34,091 bases of DNA from Nocardia crassostreae (GTDB lineage Bacteria > Actinomycetota > Actinomycetes > Mycobacteriales > Mycobacteriaceae): contig NZ_BDCH01000031.1 of NCBI RefSeq assembly GCF_001613405.1, positions 1 through 34,091 on the forward strand. The letters are read 5' to 3'. This document shows positions 15,543-23,119 of the stretch, one piece after another. The position numbers and the translations under genes are program-made. The notes under the pieces are model-generated. The model did no database searches and was not told the DNA's origin. It saw nothing but the letters and a program-made list of their open reading frames with translations. How positions within the stretch are numbered: the stretch's first letter is position 1; every line of letters begins with the position of its first letter.

Positions 15543-16088
15543 TCAGACAAGGATGCCGCAGGCCGCCCACGCCCGCGGCGACAGATGCCGCCGACACCGG
15601 TCGAACAGGTCGTAGAGCGCCTGCCCGTGCAGCGCGGCGAGTTCGGCATTGTTGGCCATGACATCGAGCTCGTTGGCCGCGGTGAGTTCGAGAAATGCGC
15701 GCAGGTCGGCGTCGGCGATCTCATGGTCGCAGCCGGTGAAGCGGTCGCGGAACAGCACCGGCGTGGTATCGATCCGGAGATAGACGACCGCACGATCACA
15801 GCTGGCGTACAGGTAGACCAGCGCCTCGGCGCGATCACCGATGAGCGCCCGCACCGTCGCACGGTCACTCACCGCCACCAGCGACCGCTCGAACCCATCG
15901 GTGCCATACACGGCATGACACAGCCCGGCCCGCTGGAGGTCCCGATCCGCGCCCCACACGGCCAGATTCGCGGCGACGCGCACGAGATGCTCCAGCAGCG
16001 TGCCGCCGGGATGCGGAATTCGATCCGCGTCATGCTCCCGCAGAAAGCGGGTAATGGCTTCGAACACAGGTGATTCACCGCTGGTCAC
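15543..16088 (-). CDS. DUF6817-type protein of unknown function
   Basis: The 181-aa product (MTSGESPVFEAITRFLREHD) contains HPGGTLLEHLVRVAANLAVW followed by AGLCHAVYGTDGFERSLV, a pattern I associate with DUF6817, a family with HD-domain-like conserved histidines (HP, EHL, CHAVYG). The rest (RFTGCDHEIADADLRAFLEL, TAANELDVMANNAELAALHG) is helical, and there is no signal peptide or membrane segment. Its function is not known; a role in phosphohydrolysis would be speculation from the histidine pattern. The GTG at 16088 is preferred because GGAGG lies 10 nt upstream; the open frame extends to 16199 without a ribosome site. It faces sigF, 6 nt between stops. Confidence 0.72.
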   Translation of the reverse strand: MTSGESPVFEAITRFLREHDADRIPHPGGTLLEHLVRVAANLAVWGADRDLQRAGLCHAVYGTDGFERSLVAVSDRATVRALIGDRAEALVYLYASCDRAVVYLRIDTTPVLFRDRFTGCDHEIADADLRAFLELTAANELDVMANNAELAALHGQALYDLFDRCRRHLSPRAWAACGILV

Positions 16089-16243
16089 GCCACATGTCCT
16101 CCCGGCGAGTGCGGGTCGGCGCCCTTCCTGTTGCCCCCGCCCGAGGGCCCGGACGCGGTGGGAATGAGGAAAAGGTTGCCGCCGTTGGGCCCTCCCCAAT
16201 CATCGGCGCGGACCCGGACCAAGGTCAATCCTCGGATTACCTT

Positions 16244-16444
16244 GTGAATCCCCAAGATCGAGCATGGGTGGACCGCGATCTACCGTGGACAGGATGGGTG
16301 CTCTACGACGCCGCCAGCAGCGGGATCGCCGGATTGGACCTGGCGGTGTGCCGCCTCGGCGAATTCGCCCGCCGCTGGGACGCCCTCACTCCCCTGGCCC
16401 GCACCTTCGCCGACCTCGTCGACCACACCCGGCTGGACGAGTGA
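16244..16444 (+). CDS. small hypothetical protein
   Basis: A frame of 66 codons from GTG 16244 (MNPQDRAWVDRDLPWTGWVL) to TGA 16444 has third positions rich in G/C from its first third onward, as real genes here do. It is followed by a strong hairpin terminator, which supports transcription. The product would be soluble, with an amphipathic helix GIAGLDLAVCRLGEFARRWD. I do not recognise it, and the ribosome site is poor (AAGG about 10 nt upstream), so the start is uncertain. The 155 bp between 16089 and 16243 hold only the upstream regions of the two divergent genes. Confidence 0.4.
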   Translation: MNPQDRAWVDRDLPWTGWVLYDAASSGIAGLDLAVCRLGEFARRWDALTPLARTFADLVDHTRLDE

Positions 16445-16446
16445 TC

Positions 16447-16500
16447 ACCGGGAAATGGTGGCGGCGTTTCGCGAGTAGCGGCCGCCACCAGTTCCCCGGT
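16447..16500. terminator. large bidirectional hairpin between the small ORF and rsmB
   Basis: TGGTGGCGGC (16456-16465) pairs perfectly with GCCGCCACCA (16481-16490), and outside a small bulge ACCGGGAA pairs with TTCCCCGGT. The stem is about 18 bp with a 15-nt loop between convergent genes. Confidence 0.7.
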
Positions 16501-16510
16501 CGTCGGCGTT

Positions 16511-18511
16511 TCAGTTCGGTTTGCGGAGGACGGCGAGGAACATGACGTCGGTGCCGTGGCGGTGGGGCCAGAGTTGGGCGGCGGGGCCGTCGCCCAGGTC
16601 GGGGACGCCGGGGAGCAGCACGCGGGTGTCCAGTTGTTCGGCGCCGGTGCGGCGGACCATATCGGCGACCACGGAGACCGTTTCGGGCAGGTGCGGTGAA
16701 CACGTCGAGTAGACGACTACGCCGCCGGGGCGGACCAGTTCCCAGGCGGCGGTGAGGAGTTCGCGTTGCAGGGTGACGAGTTCGCGAACGTCGGAGGGCT
16801 GGCGCCAGCGGGCTTCCGGGCGGCGGCGGAGAGCGCCCAGGCCGGTGCAGGGGGCGTCGACCAGGATGCGGTCGTAGCCGGGCTCCAGGCCGGTGTCGCG
16901 GCCGTCGACCACGTGGACGTCGACCGGCATATTGCGGGTGGCCTTGCGGACGAGGTCGGCGCGGTGCTCGGCCGGTTCGACGGCGTCGACGCGGAAGCCG
17001 TCGATCTCGGCGATCGAGGCCAGCAGGGCGGTCTTGCCGCCGGGACCGGCGCACAGGTCCAGCCAGCGCCCGCCGTCCGGACCGTCCAGGGGGGCGCGCG
17101 TAACGGCAAGCGCCACAAGCTGACTGCCCTCGTCCTGGACGGCGGCCATACCGTCGCGTACGGGTTCCAGCTTCGCCGGGTCGCCACCGTCCAGGTACAC
17201 CGCGTACGGCGACCAGCGGCCTTCCTCGCCGCCGGTGACGAGCGCGAGCTCCTCGGCGGTCATATCGCCCGGCCGCGCCACCAGGTGCACCGCGGGCCGC
17301 GCGTCATCCGCCGCAAGCACCTCCCGCAACTCACCCGCCTGCGCGCCCAGCGCATCCGCGAAGGCCTGGGCGATCCACACCGGGTGCGCGTACTCGAAGG
17401 CCAGATGCCCCAGCGGATCCCGAGGCGCGAGCTGCTCCACCCACTCCTCGACCGTCTTCTCCGCCACCCGCCGCAGCACGGCGTTCACGAACCCGGCCCG
17501 CCCCTGCCCGAACTCCGCCCGCGCCAGCGCCACCGACGTATCCACCGCCGCATGCGCCCCGATCCGAGTCCGCAACAACTGATACGTCCCCAACCGCAAC
17601 GCATCCAGCAACGGCCCGTCGATCTCCCCCACCGCGCGCCCCGCACACTCCTCGATCACCGCATCCAGCAACCCCTGCGACCGCGCCGCCCCATAAGTCA
17701 ACTCCGTCGCCAGAGCCGCATCCCGCCCACTGATATGCCGCTCCCGCAACAACCCCGGCAAAACGAGGTTGGCGTACGCATCCCGCTCCCGCACGGCCCG
17801 CAAAACATCCCGCGCAACAACGCGCACCGGATCCGTCCCATGCCCGTGCTCCGCGCGCTTCTCCCGACCGCCCGCCGGACGCCCGCTTCCGGCGTCATCC
17901 TTTCCCCGACTCCCCTGCCCGCCACTCCGTCGCCGATCCGACTGCGGCCCAGCCGATTCCCGCTCCGCACGGCGACCGCCACCATTCCGTCCGTCATTCC
18001 CGCGAGCACCTTGCGCGACATCGCGCCGACCGGCCCCGGCGGACGGCTCATAACCACCGCGACGGCTGTCACCCGACGAGCTCTGCGGGCTGTTGCCGCG
18101 ACCACCGGCCACACGACGCTGATCACCTTGCGCCGCATACGGTTCCCGCTCACCGCCACGGGACGCACCCGAGGGACGTGTCCTTCGCTCGTCCCCGCCG
18201 AAGCGGTCGCTTCCACCCCGGCGCGCTCCGCCGCGGCTGTCGCGGTCGTAACCGCCATCCCGGCGCTGGTTGCCCGATTCGGAATGCCGTTCCCGGTCCG
18301 CCCCCGCACCGCGTGGGCTGCGCGATCCACGTTCGTCCGCGCCGGACCGGCCGTTGCCGCCCGCGCGATTGCCACCGGCGTTCTTGCGAGAGCTGGTGCT
18401 TCGCGGGCGGTCGGAGTTGTCGTCGTACCGCATGGGATCCTTCCGCGGGTTGTGGTCGCGGCGAGGGCGGCCGGAGGAATGGTCGTTCGCCCCCTGTTCG
18501 GGGCGGGTCAT
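16511..18511 (-). CDS. rsmB: 16S rRNA (cytosine-967-C5)-methyltransferase with a long Arg/Gly-rich N-terminal extension
   Basis: RsmB methylates C967 of 16S rRNA. From about residue 225 the protein is ordinary: a NusB-like RNA-binding domain (DPVRVVARDVLRAVRERDAY, ATELTYGAARSQGLLD), then the methyltransferase with WLDLCAGPGGKTALLA for S-adenosylmethionine and both cysteine motifs, LVDAPCTGLGALRRRPEARW and VVYSTCSPHLPE. In front lies roughly 220 residues of disordered Arg/Gly/Ser/Asp-rich sequence (SRGGARRGGSDRFGGDERR and similar), like an RGG domain. I take the ATG at 18511, which overlaps the preceding stop (ATGA); it gives 666 aa, and the MTRP start is mirrored in the duplicated copy upstream. 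An ATG at 18433 with GGAAGG 5 nt upstream is a serious alternative (640 aa). Part of def-fmt-rsmB. Confidence 0.9.
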   Translation of the reverse strand: MTRPEQGANDHSSGRPRRDHNPRKDPMRYDDNSDRPRSTSSRKNAGGNRAGGNGRSGADERGSRSPRGAGADRERHSESGNQRRDGGYDRDSRGGARRGGSDRFGGDERRTRPSGASRGGEREPYAAQGDQRRVAGGRGNSPQSSSGDSRRGGYEPSAGAGRRDVAQGARGNDGRNGGGRRAERESAGPQSDRRRSGGQGSRGKDDAGSGRPAGGREKRAEHGHGTDPVRVVARDVLRAVRERDAYANLVLPGLLRERHISGRDAALATELTYGAARSQGLLDAVIEECAGRAVGEIDGPLLDALRLGTYQLLRTRIGAHAAVDTSVALARAEFGQGRAGFVNAVLRRVAEKTVEEWVEQLAPRDPLGHLAFEYAHPVWIAQAFADALGAQAGELREVLAADDARPAVHLVARPGDMTAEELALVTGGEEGRWSPYAVYLDGGDPAKLEPVRDGMAAVQDEGSQLVALAVTRAPLDGPDGGRWLDLCAGPGGKTALLASIAEIDGFRVDAVEPAEHRADLVRKATRNMPVDVHVVDGRDTGLEPGYDRILVDAPCTGLGALRRRPEARWRQPSDVRELVTLQRELLTAAWELVRPGGVVVYSTCSPHLPETVSVVADMVRRTGAEQLDTRVLLPGVPDLGDGPAAQLWPHRHGTDVMFLAVLRKPN

Positions 18512-18778
18512 TTGATCACCGCGTCGGGTTGGAGCCTGCTGCCATGGTCGCCGCCACCCACAGTCGCGGTGTGTGAGCCATGCACGCAGTCGTCTGCGGC
18601 GCGATCTGCGGCCGGGTCGCCGGTGCGGGCGCGGCCGATGTGCTTGCCGCATACGAGGTTTCGACGATCGGGCTGCGGGAGGTCCTGCCGCGATCCGTGG
18701 TCACGGCAGGGATGGCTGGAGGGCTGGTTGCTGGTTCCCCGGTCAGGGCGGGTCATTCGACCACGGTGCCGGGTTGGA
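18496..18778. repeat. two diverged tandem copies (245-bp period) of the fmt/rsmB junction
   Basis: Plus-strand 18496-18533 and 18741-18778 agree at about 31 of 38 positions, including an identical 12-mer GGGCGGGTCATT that holds the ATGA overlap in each copy. The offset is exactly 245 bp. Weaker similarity continues at protein level on both sides. Confidence 0.65.
18508..18756 (-). CDS. 82-codon ORF from a duplicated fmt/rsmB junction, overlapping both neighbours by ATGA
   Basis: The frame starts at an ATG overlapping the fmt stop (ATGA, 18756-18753) and ends at a TGA overlapping the rsmB ATG (ATGA, 18511-18508). Its N-terminus (MTRPDRGTSNQ, CRDHGSRQD) resembles that of RsmB (MTRPEQGANDH, RRDHNPRKD), and its C-terminus (GSRLQPDAVIK) resembles that of Fmt (GARLQPGTVVE). 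It therefore looks like the product of a tandem duplication of the junction that has stayed open while diverging. Codon use in the middle is less biased than in fmt, and the product (His/Asp/Arg-rich, two Cys) has no recognisable fold. Whether it is a functional protein or only a translational bridge between fmt and rsmB is open. Confidence 0.4.
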   Translation of the reverse strand: MTRPDRGTSNQPSSHPCRDHGSRQDLPQPDRRNLVCGKHIGRARTGDPAADRAADDCVHGSHTATVGGGDHGSRLQPDAVIK

Positions 18779-19676
18779 GGCGGGCGCCGCGGGCCCAGTC
18801 GAGGGCGGGCATCAGGCGTTTGCCTTGGGGTTGGACTTCGGTGAGGCGGATGGCGGTGGTGGCGGTGCCTATGTAGACGCCGGATTTGCGGATTTCTATG
18901 GTGCGTTCGGGGAGGTTTTCCTCGATGAGTTCCACGGGGGCCAGTTTGAGGCGTTTGCCGTCTACCTCGGTCCAAGCGCCAGGGGCGGGGGTTACGGCGC
19001 GGATGCGGCGGGAGATGGCGAGGGCGGGCTGGTCCCAGCGGATGTGGCCTGCTTCGGCTTCCACCTTGGGGGCGTAGGAGATGCCGTCGAGGGATTGCGG
19101 GACCGCTTGCAGGGCACCGGCTTCCACGCCGTCGAGGGTGGATTCGAGGAGGTGGGCGCCGCTGTCGGCGAGGCGGGACAGGAGGTCGCCCGCGGTGTCG
19201 GTGACGCGGATCTTCTCGGTGATCACGCCGTAGACGGGGCCGGTGTCGAGGCCCTTCTCGATGCGGAAGGTGGCGGCGCCGGTGATCTCGTCGCCCGCCA
19301 GGATGGCCGCCTGGACGGGGGCCGCGCCGCGCCAGGCGGGCAGCAGGGAGAAGTGCAGGTTGATCCAGCCGTGGCGGGGGATGTCGAGGACCGCCTCGGG
19401 CAGCAGGGCGCCGTAGGCGACGACGGGGCAGCAGTCGGGGGCCAATTCGGTGAGCTGCTCGATGAATTCGGGTTCGGACGGGCGGCGGGGGGTGAACACC
19501 GGAATGCCGTGCTCGTCGGCCAGTTTGCCGATGGGCGAGCGGGTCACCTTGCGCCCGCGCCCGGCAATGGCATCGGGGCGGGTCAACACGCTCACCACCT
19601 CGTGCTGCTCGGATTCGATGAGCCGCCGCAGCGACGGAACCGCCGGTTCGGGGGTTCCCGCGAAGACCACGCGCAT
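18753..19676 (-). CDS. fmt: methionyl-tRNA formyltransferase
   Basis: Fmt formylates initiator Met-tRNA using 10-formyltetrahydrofolate. The 307-aa protein starts MRVVFAGTPEPAVPSLRRLI and has the folate-binding and catalytic signature GWINLHFSLLPAWRGAAPVQ (Asn and His of the active site), followed by GAATFRIEKGLDTGPVYG and TDTAGDLLSRLA with the catalytic Asp. The C-terminal OB-fold domain (IRAVTPAPGAWTEVDGKRLK) recognises the tRNA. The length is normal. Its ATG overlaps the def stop by one base (TGATG), and its stop overlaps the next ATG, so def, fmt and the following frames should be translated together. Confidence 0.96.
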   Translation of the reverse strand: MRVVFAGTPEPAVPSLRRLIESEQHEVVSVLTRPDAIAGRGRKVTRSPIGKLADEHGIPVFTPRRPSEPEFIEQLTELAPDCCPVVAYGALLPEAVLDIPRHGWINLHFSLLPAWRGAAPVQAAILAGDEITGAATFRIEKGLDTGPVYGVITEKIRVTDTAGDLLSRLADSGAHLLESTLDGVEAGALQAVPQSLDGISYAPKVEAEAGHIRWDQPALAISRRIRAVTPAPGAWTEVDGKRLKLAPVELIEENLPERTIEIRKSGVYIGTATTAIRLTEVQPQGKRLMPALDWARGARLQPGTVVE

Positions 19677-20242
19677 CAGCGACTCCGTTCCCGCGTGGCG
19701 ATGGATCGGCGGCCGCCGATCTCGGAGGCCGCCAGCGTAGTGATTCCCTGTGTGAACCAAGACGATTCGCGAATGATGCGCATCGCCGTCTTACGCGCCG
19801 CCGGATCCAGCCGCTGCAGGAACAGCACCCCGTCCAGATGATCGGTCTCGTGCTGCACGCACCGCGCCAGCAGCCCCGTGGCCTCGAATTCCACCGGATT
19901 GCCGTCCAGATCGACGCCGCTCGCCTTGACCGTCAGCGGCCGCATGACATCCTCGCGCACACCCGGAATCGACAGGCAGCCCTCGGGCCCCGTCTGCGTC
20001 TCCTCACCGACCACCTCGAACACCGGATTGATCAGATGCCCCTGCGCATCCCCGGTGTCGTAGACGAAGACCCGTAGCCCCACCCCGATCTGCGGGGCGG
20101 CCATACCCACGCCAACGCTCTCGTACATGGTGTCGGTCAGGTCGGTCACCAGCTGGCGCACCTCCCGATCGAACGTCTCGACCTCGGCCGCGCGAGCGCG
20201 CAGGATCGGATCGCCGAACAGGCGGACAGGCTGGATGGTCAC
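19676..20242 (-). CDS. def: peptide deformylase
   Basis: Def removes the formyl group from nascent proteins, reversing the mark added by Fmt. The 188-aa protein carries all three motifs: GVGMAAPQIG (motif 1), EGCLSIPG with the metal-binding Cys (motif 2) and QHETDHLDG with two metal-binding His and the catalytic Glu (motif 3). The insertion and C-terminal tail (SEIGGRRSIATRERSR) are typical of actinobacterial enzymes. The start is a GTG at 20242 with GGAGC 6 nt upstream. A promoter with TAAAAT on the minus strand near 20284-20289 is plausible. It heads the def-fmt-rsmB operon. Confidence 0.95.
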   Translation of the reverse strand: MTIQPVRLFGDPILRARAAEVETFDREVRQLVTDLTDTMYESVGVGMAAPQIGVGLRVFVYDTGDAQGHLINPVFEVVGEETQTGPEGCLSIPGVREDVMRPLTVKASGVDLDGNPVEFEATGLLARCVQHETDHLDGVLFLQRLDPAARKTAMRIIRESSWFTQGITTLAASEIGGRRSIATRERSR

Positions 20243-20346
20243 GGGCAGCTCCGGGTGGCTAACGAAGATACGGTCGTCTCATTTTACGGACGGACGGGAC
20301 AGCACCTGTCAGGAATGCCCCGCCGGGGGCGTTTCCGGCACGCCGA

Positions 20347-20375
20347 AGCCGGTCCGCAAGCACCGCGGACCGGCT
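20347..20375 (-). terminator. strong hairpin terminator after the lipase gene
   Basis: AGCCGGTCCGC-AAGCACC-GCGGACCGGCT is a perfect 11-bp stem with a 7-nt loop, about 70 nt past the lipase stop on the minus strand and upstream of the def promoter. Confidence 0.7.
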
Positions 20376-20445
20376 CGAACGGTCGAATCACCCCGGCTGC
20401 CCGGTCACCGATCGTGGCGCAACGCACACCGGGCGGGCCACCGGC

Positions 20446-21462
20446 TCAGGAGTGAGCCGCCAGCATGACCTCTTTGATGCCCGTGCCGAGCGCCACCGGC
20501 GCACAGGTCGGCTGCCGGGCGTGCGCGGGATCCAGGGTATTGAGCATGAGCTGCTGCACGTACGGGTCGTAGACCATATGGAAGTGGCCGGTCAGATTGT
20601 CGGCGCACAGATCCTGCAGCACCAGATTGGTGGCGCCCGCGCCCTTGAGGACGATGTTCTCGCGCGGCTGGATCATCTCGTCGACCCGGCTGCCGATCGT
20701 GGTGTACCGGACGCCGGGCACCGTATCGCCGCCGCGATTGAGCGCGGTGATGAACGGCGATCCCGCGGCCTGCTGCACCGCGGCCTGCGAACTGCCCAGC
20801 GCGACCAGGTCGTAGACGATCGGTACCGTATCGGCCACCGTGACCAGCCCGTACATGACGCCGCCGTAACTGGGCGAGGCGATGCCGACCCACTGGTTGA
20901 CCTTGGGCGCGCCGCCGAGCTGGTTGATCCAGTAGCGAGTCACGCTGGCGCCCTGCGAGAATCCGACCATATCCACCTGCGCGGCGCCGGTCGCGGCCAG
21001 CACCTGCTCGGTGAAAGCGCCGATCTGCGCGGAACTTTGGAACACGTCCTCGGTGCCGTAGCTCTTGGCGTTCACCTCGCCGCCGTAGTTCGGCGCGAAA
21101 ACGCAGAACCCTTCCCGGACGAGCTGTGCCCCGATGACGGAATAGTCGGAGTAGGCCGAGGAGTCGGTGCCGTGCGCCAGCACCACCGGGCGCGGATGTT
21201 CGGCGCTCGGCTTGCACTCGAAGTCGTTGACGCCCTGGGGCGCCGCGTTCGGGTGCGTCTTCAGATACCGCGCGGCCGTCAGATGATCGGTCTGCTGCGG
21301 ACCCCCTTGTACGGGGATCACGACCGAGCCCGCGGGCTCAGCCGTGGCGAATCCCGTTTCGATGGGCGCGATTACCGCGCCCACCATCACCCCTGTGACG
21401 ATTACCCCCACCGATGCGATCCGGCGACGCAGCGCCGCCCATCGGGTCCTCCCAATTCCCAT
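20446..21462 (-). CDS. secreted triacylglycerol lipase/esterase (alpha/beta hydrolase)
   Basis: The 338-aa protein has a Sec signal: basic MGIGRTRWAALRRRIAS, hydrophobic VGVIVTGVMVGAVIAP and a likely cleavage after FATA. The mature part has PVVLAHGTDSSAYSDYSVIG (oxyanion region), VDMVGFSQGASVTRYWINQL with the nucleophile Ser in GFSQG, and GHFHMVYDPYVQQLML with the probable catalytic His. This is the layout of Lipase_2/EstA-type actinobacterial lipases, which hydrolyse acyl esters outside the cell. A ribosome site is not clear before the ATG at 21462, which is kept because it gives a complete signal peptide. It is separated from PadR by 60 bp on the same strand and has its own strong terminator. 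Confidence 0.85.
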   Translation of the reverse strand: MGIGRTRWAALRRRIASVGVIVTGVMVGAVIAPIETGFATAEPAGSVVIPVQGGPQQTDHLTAARYLKTHPNAAPQGVNDFECKPSAEHPRPVVLAHGTDSSAYSDYSVIGAQLVREGFCVFAPNYGGEVNAKSYGTEDVFQSSAQIGAFTEQVLAATGAAQVDMVGFSQGASVTRYWINQLGGAPKVNQWVGIASPSYGGVMYGLVTVADTVPIVYDLVALGSSQAAVQQAAGSPFITALNRGGDTVPGVRYTTIGSRVDEMIQPRENIVLKGAGATNLVLQDLCADNLTGHFHMVYDPYVQQLMLNTLDPAHARQPTCAPVALGTGIKEVMLAAHS

Positions 21463-21522
21463 ACCCGAATGATGGCTCAGTTGTGCCAGGAATACCTATT
21501 CGGAGAGGGCGCTTCGACGCCA

Positions 21523-22230
21523 TTACTTTTGGGGTGTGTCGTCTTCGGCAAGGATCCGGTAAAGCGCCCGGCGCGCCACGGTGAGCACCTCGGCGGCCTT
21601 CTCCGCCTGCGCGGGAGTGCCGACGGAGGCGACCTGGGCGACGGCGCCCATCAGCTGGCCGACCAGCCCGCGAAGATCCAGCGCCTGATCGCCGACGCCG
21701 TCCTTGACGTCCTGCCAGGGATCGCCGAGATCGCTGCGATGCTCCGCCACGTAGGCGGCGCCCGCCTCGGTGAGCTTGGCGGTCTTGCGTCCTGAGACCT
21801 TCTCGATCAGCACCAGGCCCTCGTCCTCGAGCTGTGCCAGCGCGGGGTAGATGGAGCCGGGGCTGGGCCGCCACACATCCTGGCTGCGCTCGCGGATCTG
21901 CTGGATGAGTTCGTAGCCGTGCATCGGCTTCTCCTGCAGCAGAAGCAGAATCGCCGCGCGCACATCGCCGCGGCGACCACGCCCGCCGCGGCCGCGTCCG
22001 CGACCGAAGCCGGGACCGAAGCCACCGGGGCCGAAACCGCCCGGGCCGAATCCGCCGGGACCGAAGTCCGGGCCGAAGCCACGGCCGTGACCGTGCCGGT
22101 GCGGGCCGTGCCCGCCGCGTTCACCACGCGGGCCGCGGAATCGCGGATGTTCGGGGCCCTGCTGCTCCTCGGCGCGCAGTCGCCGCCAGGGGCCGCGGCC
22201 CCGTTCCTTGTTCATGTCCATGGGTTCCAT
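21523..22230 (-). CDS. PadR-family regulator with a Gly/His/Arg-rich N-terminal region
   Basis: The 235-aa protein has a PadR winged helix at about residues 88-160: GDVRAAILLLLQEKPMHGYE, SPGSIYPALAQLEDEGLVLI and GRKTAKLTEAGAAYVAEH. The C-terminus is a dimerisation helix (ALDLRGLVGQLMGAVAQVAS). In front are some 85 residues of low complexity with a GFGPG-type repeat (FGPGGFGPGGFGPGGFGPGF) and GHGPHRHGHGRG, which might bind metal or be disordered. PadR proteins mostly repress adjacent genes in response to small molecules. The ATG at 22230 is fixed by AGGAGG 6 nt upstream. A palindrome at 22274-22283 lies in its promoter region, suggesting autorepression. Confidence 0.88.
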   Translation of the reverse strand: MEPMDMNKERGRGPWRRLRAEEQQGPEHPRFRGPRGERGGHGPHRHGHGRGFGPDFGPGGFGPGGFGPGGFGPGFGRGRGRGGRGRRGDVRAAILLLLQEKPMHGYELIQQIRERSQDVWRPSPGSIYPALAQLEDEGLVLIEKVSGRKTAKLTEAGAAYVAEHRSDLGDPWQDVKDGVGDQALDLRGLVGQLMGAVAQVASVGTPAQAEKAAEVLTVARRALYRILAEDDTPQK

Positions 22231-22273
22231 GGTGTGCCTCCTGAAGGCTCGTCGTTGTTCTTGACAGTATCGA

Positions 22274-22283
22274 CGATATATCG
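22274..22283. promoter_or_regulatory. palindrome upstream of the PadR gene (candidate PadR operator)
   Basis: CGATATATCG is a perfect 10-bp palindrome within an A/T-rich stretch 44 bp before the PadR start. A/T-rich ATAT palindromes are usual for PadR operators. Confidence 0.4.
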
Positions 22284-22336
22284 GCAATCTATCTAAATCA
22301 AGAGTGATGCGGGACACGAACCGACTGGTTTGGAGT

Positions 22337-23032
22337 TTAGTGGCGGCCGTTCACCAGGCCGCGAGAGCGGACCACCTCGGCGAGGGCGGCGGGGCGATCG
22401 ACGGTCGGCAGCGGGTCGACCAGGGCGAACTCACAGCCGAGAACCGTTGCGCCGCCATCCGCTTCGAGGCTGTCGCCCACCATGAGCGCGTTCTCCGGAG
22501 CGATGCCGAGGCGTTCCAGCGCGGAACGGAAGATGCGCTCGTCGGGCTTCATCGAACCCACCTCGAAGGAGAGGGCGAAATCGCCGATATATCGATCCCA
22601 TCCGCGGCTGGTCAGGGCCGGACGCAGGTCGAAGGCGATATTGCTGACGACGGCGACGGCCAGGCCGTTCTCGTGGAGCGCTCGCAGCACCTCGCCGGTG
22701 TCCGGGTACGGCGTCCACGCCAGGGGGTCGAGCAGCTTCTCGTACAACTGCTTGGCGGGGGTCTCGGGCACGCCGGAGCGCTCCAGCACCTGGAGATAGG
22801 CGGTGCGATGCAGCGCCGGATCGAGATCGCGGTTGTCCCAGGCATATTGGCCGTCCTCGTCGAATTCGACGAGCTGTTCCGCGGGAGCGGTCATGCGCCG
22901 CATGATCTCGGTGACCTCGTGGGTGTCCAGTGCGCGCCCGTCGTTGTCGGTGAGCTCGACCTCGCGGAACTGCGCCTCCTCGAGCCGGAACAAGGTGCCG
23001 GAAAAGTCGAAAAGCACTGCCTCGATCGCCAT
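22337..23032 (-). CDS. HAD-superfamily hydrolase with a DFSGT motif I
   Basis: The 231-aa protein has the four HAD motifs: AVLFDFSGTLF (motif I), VAVVSNIAFDLRP (II), SMKPDERIFRSALERLGI with the Lys (III) and ALMVGDSLEADGGA (IV). A helical cap lies between motifs I and II (residues about 15-105). In motif I the usual second Asp of DxD, the general acid/base, is Ser, so catalysis may be slower or of a different type. It is a cytoplasmic phosphatase-like enzyme with unknown substrate. The ATG at 23032 lies 6 nt after TAGGGT (23044-23039), indicating a leaderless mRNA. It is divergent from the ABC ATPase, with an inverted repeat between. Confidence 0.83.
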   Translation of the reverse strand: MAIEAVLFDFSGTLFRLEEAQFREVELTDNDGRALDTHEVTEIMRRMTAPAEQLVEFDEDGQYAWDNRDLDPALHRTAYLQVLERSGVPETPAKQLYEKLLDPLAWTPYPDTGEVLRALHENGLAVAVVSNIAFDLRPALTSRGWDRYIGDFALSFEVGSMKPDERIFRSALERLGIAPENALMVGDSLEADGGATVLGCEFALVDPLPTVDRPAALAEVVRSRGLVNGRH

Positions 23033-23080
23033 ATCGCCACCCTACACAGCGCACGCTCAGCTACCCGATCTACAGTCAAC

Positions 23081-23103
23081 ACTCCTCAACTTGTCTGAGG
23101 AGT
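23081..23103. promoter_or_regulatory. perfect inverted repeat between HAD and ABC genes (candidate shared operator)
   Basis: ACTCCTCA-ACTTGTC-TGAGGAGT has 8-bp perfect arms and a 7-nt centre. Its right end is 4 bp from TACAGT (23108-23113), the presumed -10 of the ABC gene, so a bound dimer would block that promoter. No regulator gene is adjacent except the PadR and TetR genes one gene away on each side. Confidence 0.5.
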
Positions 23104-23119
23104 TTGCTACAGTGTCGGA

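Noticed and set aside
16766..18844. Very long open frame on the plus strand opposite rsmB
   Set aside because: It is the antisense shadow of a GC-rich gene with strong third-position bias; its product is Arg/Pro-rich without any family motif, while the minus strand codes a clear RsmB.
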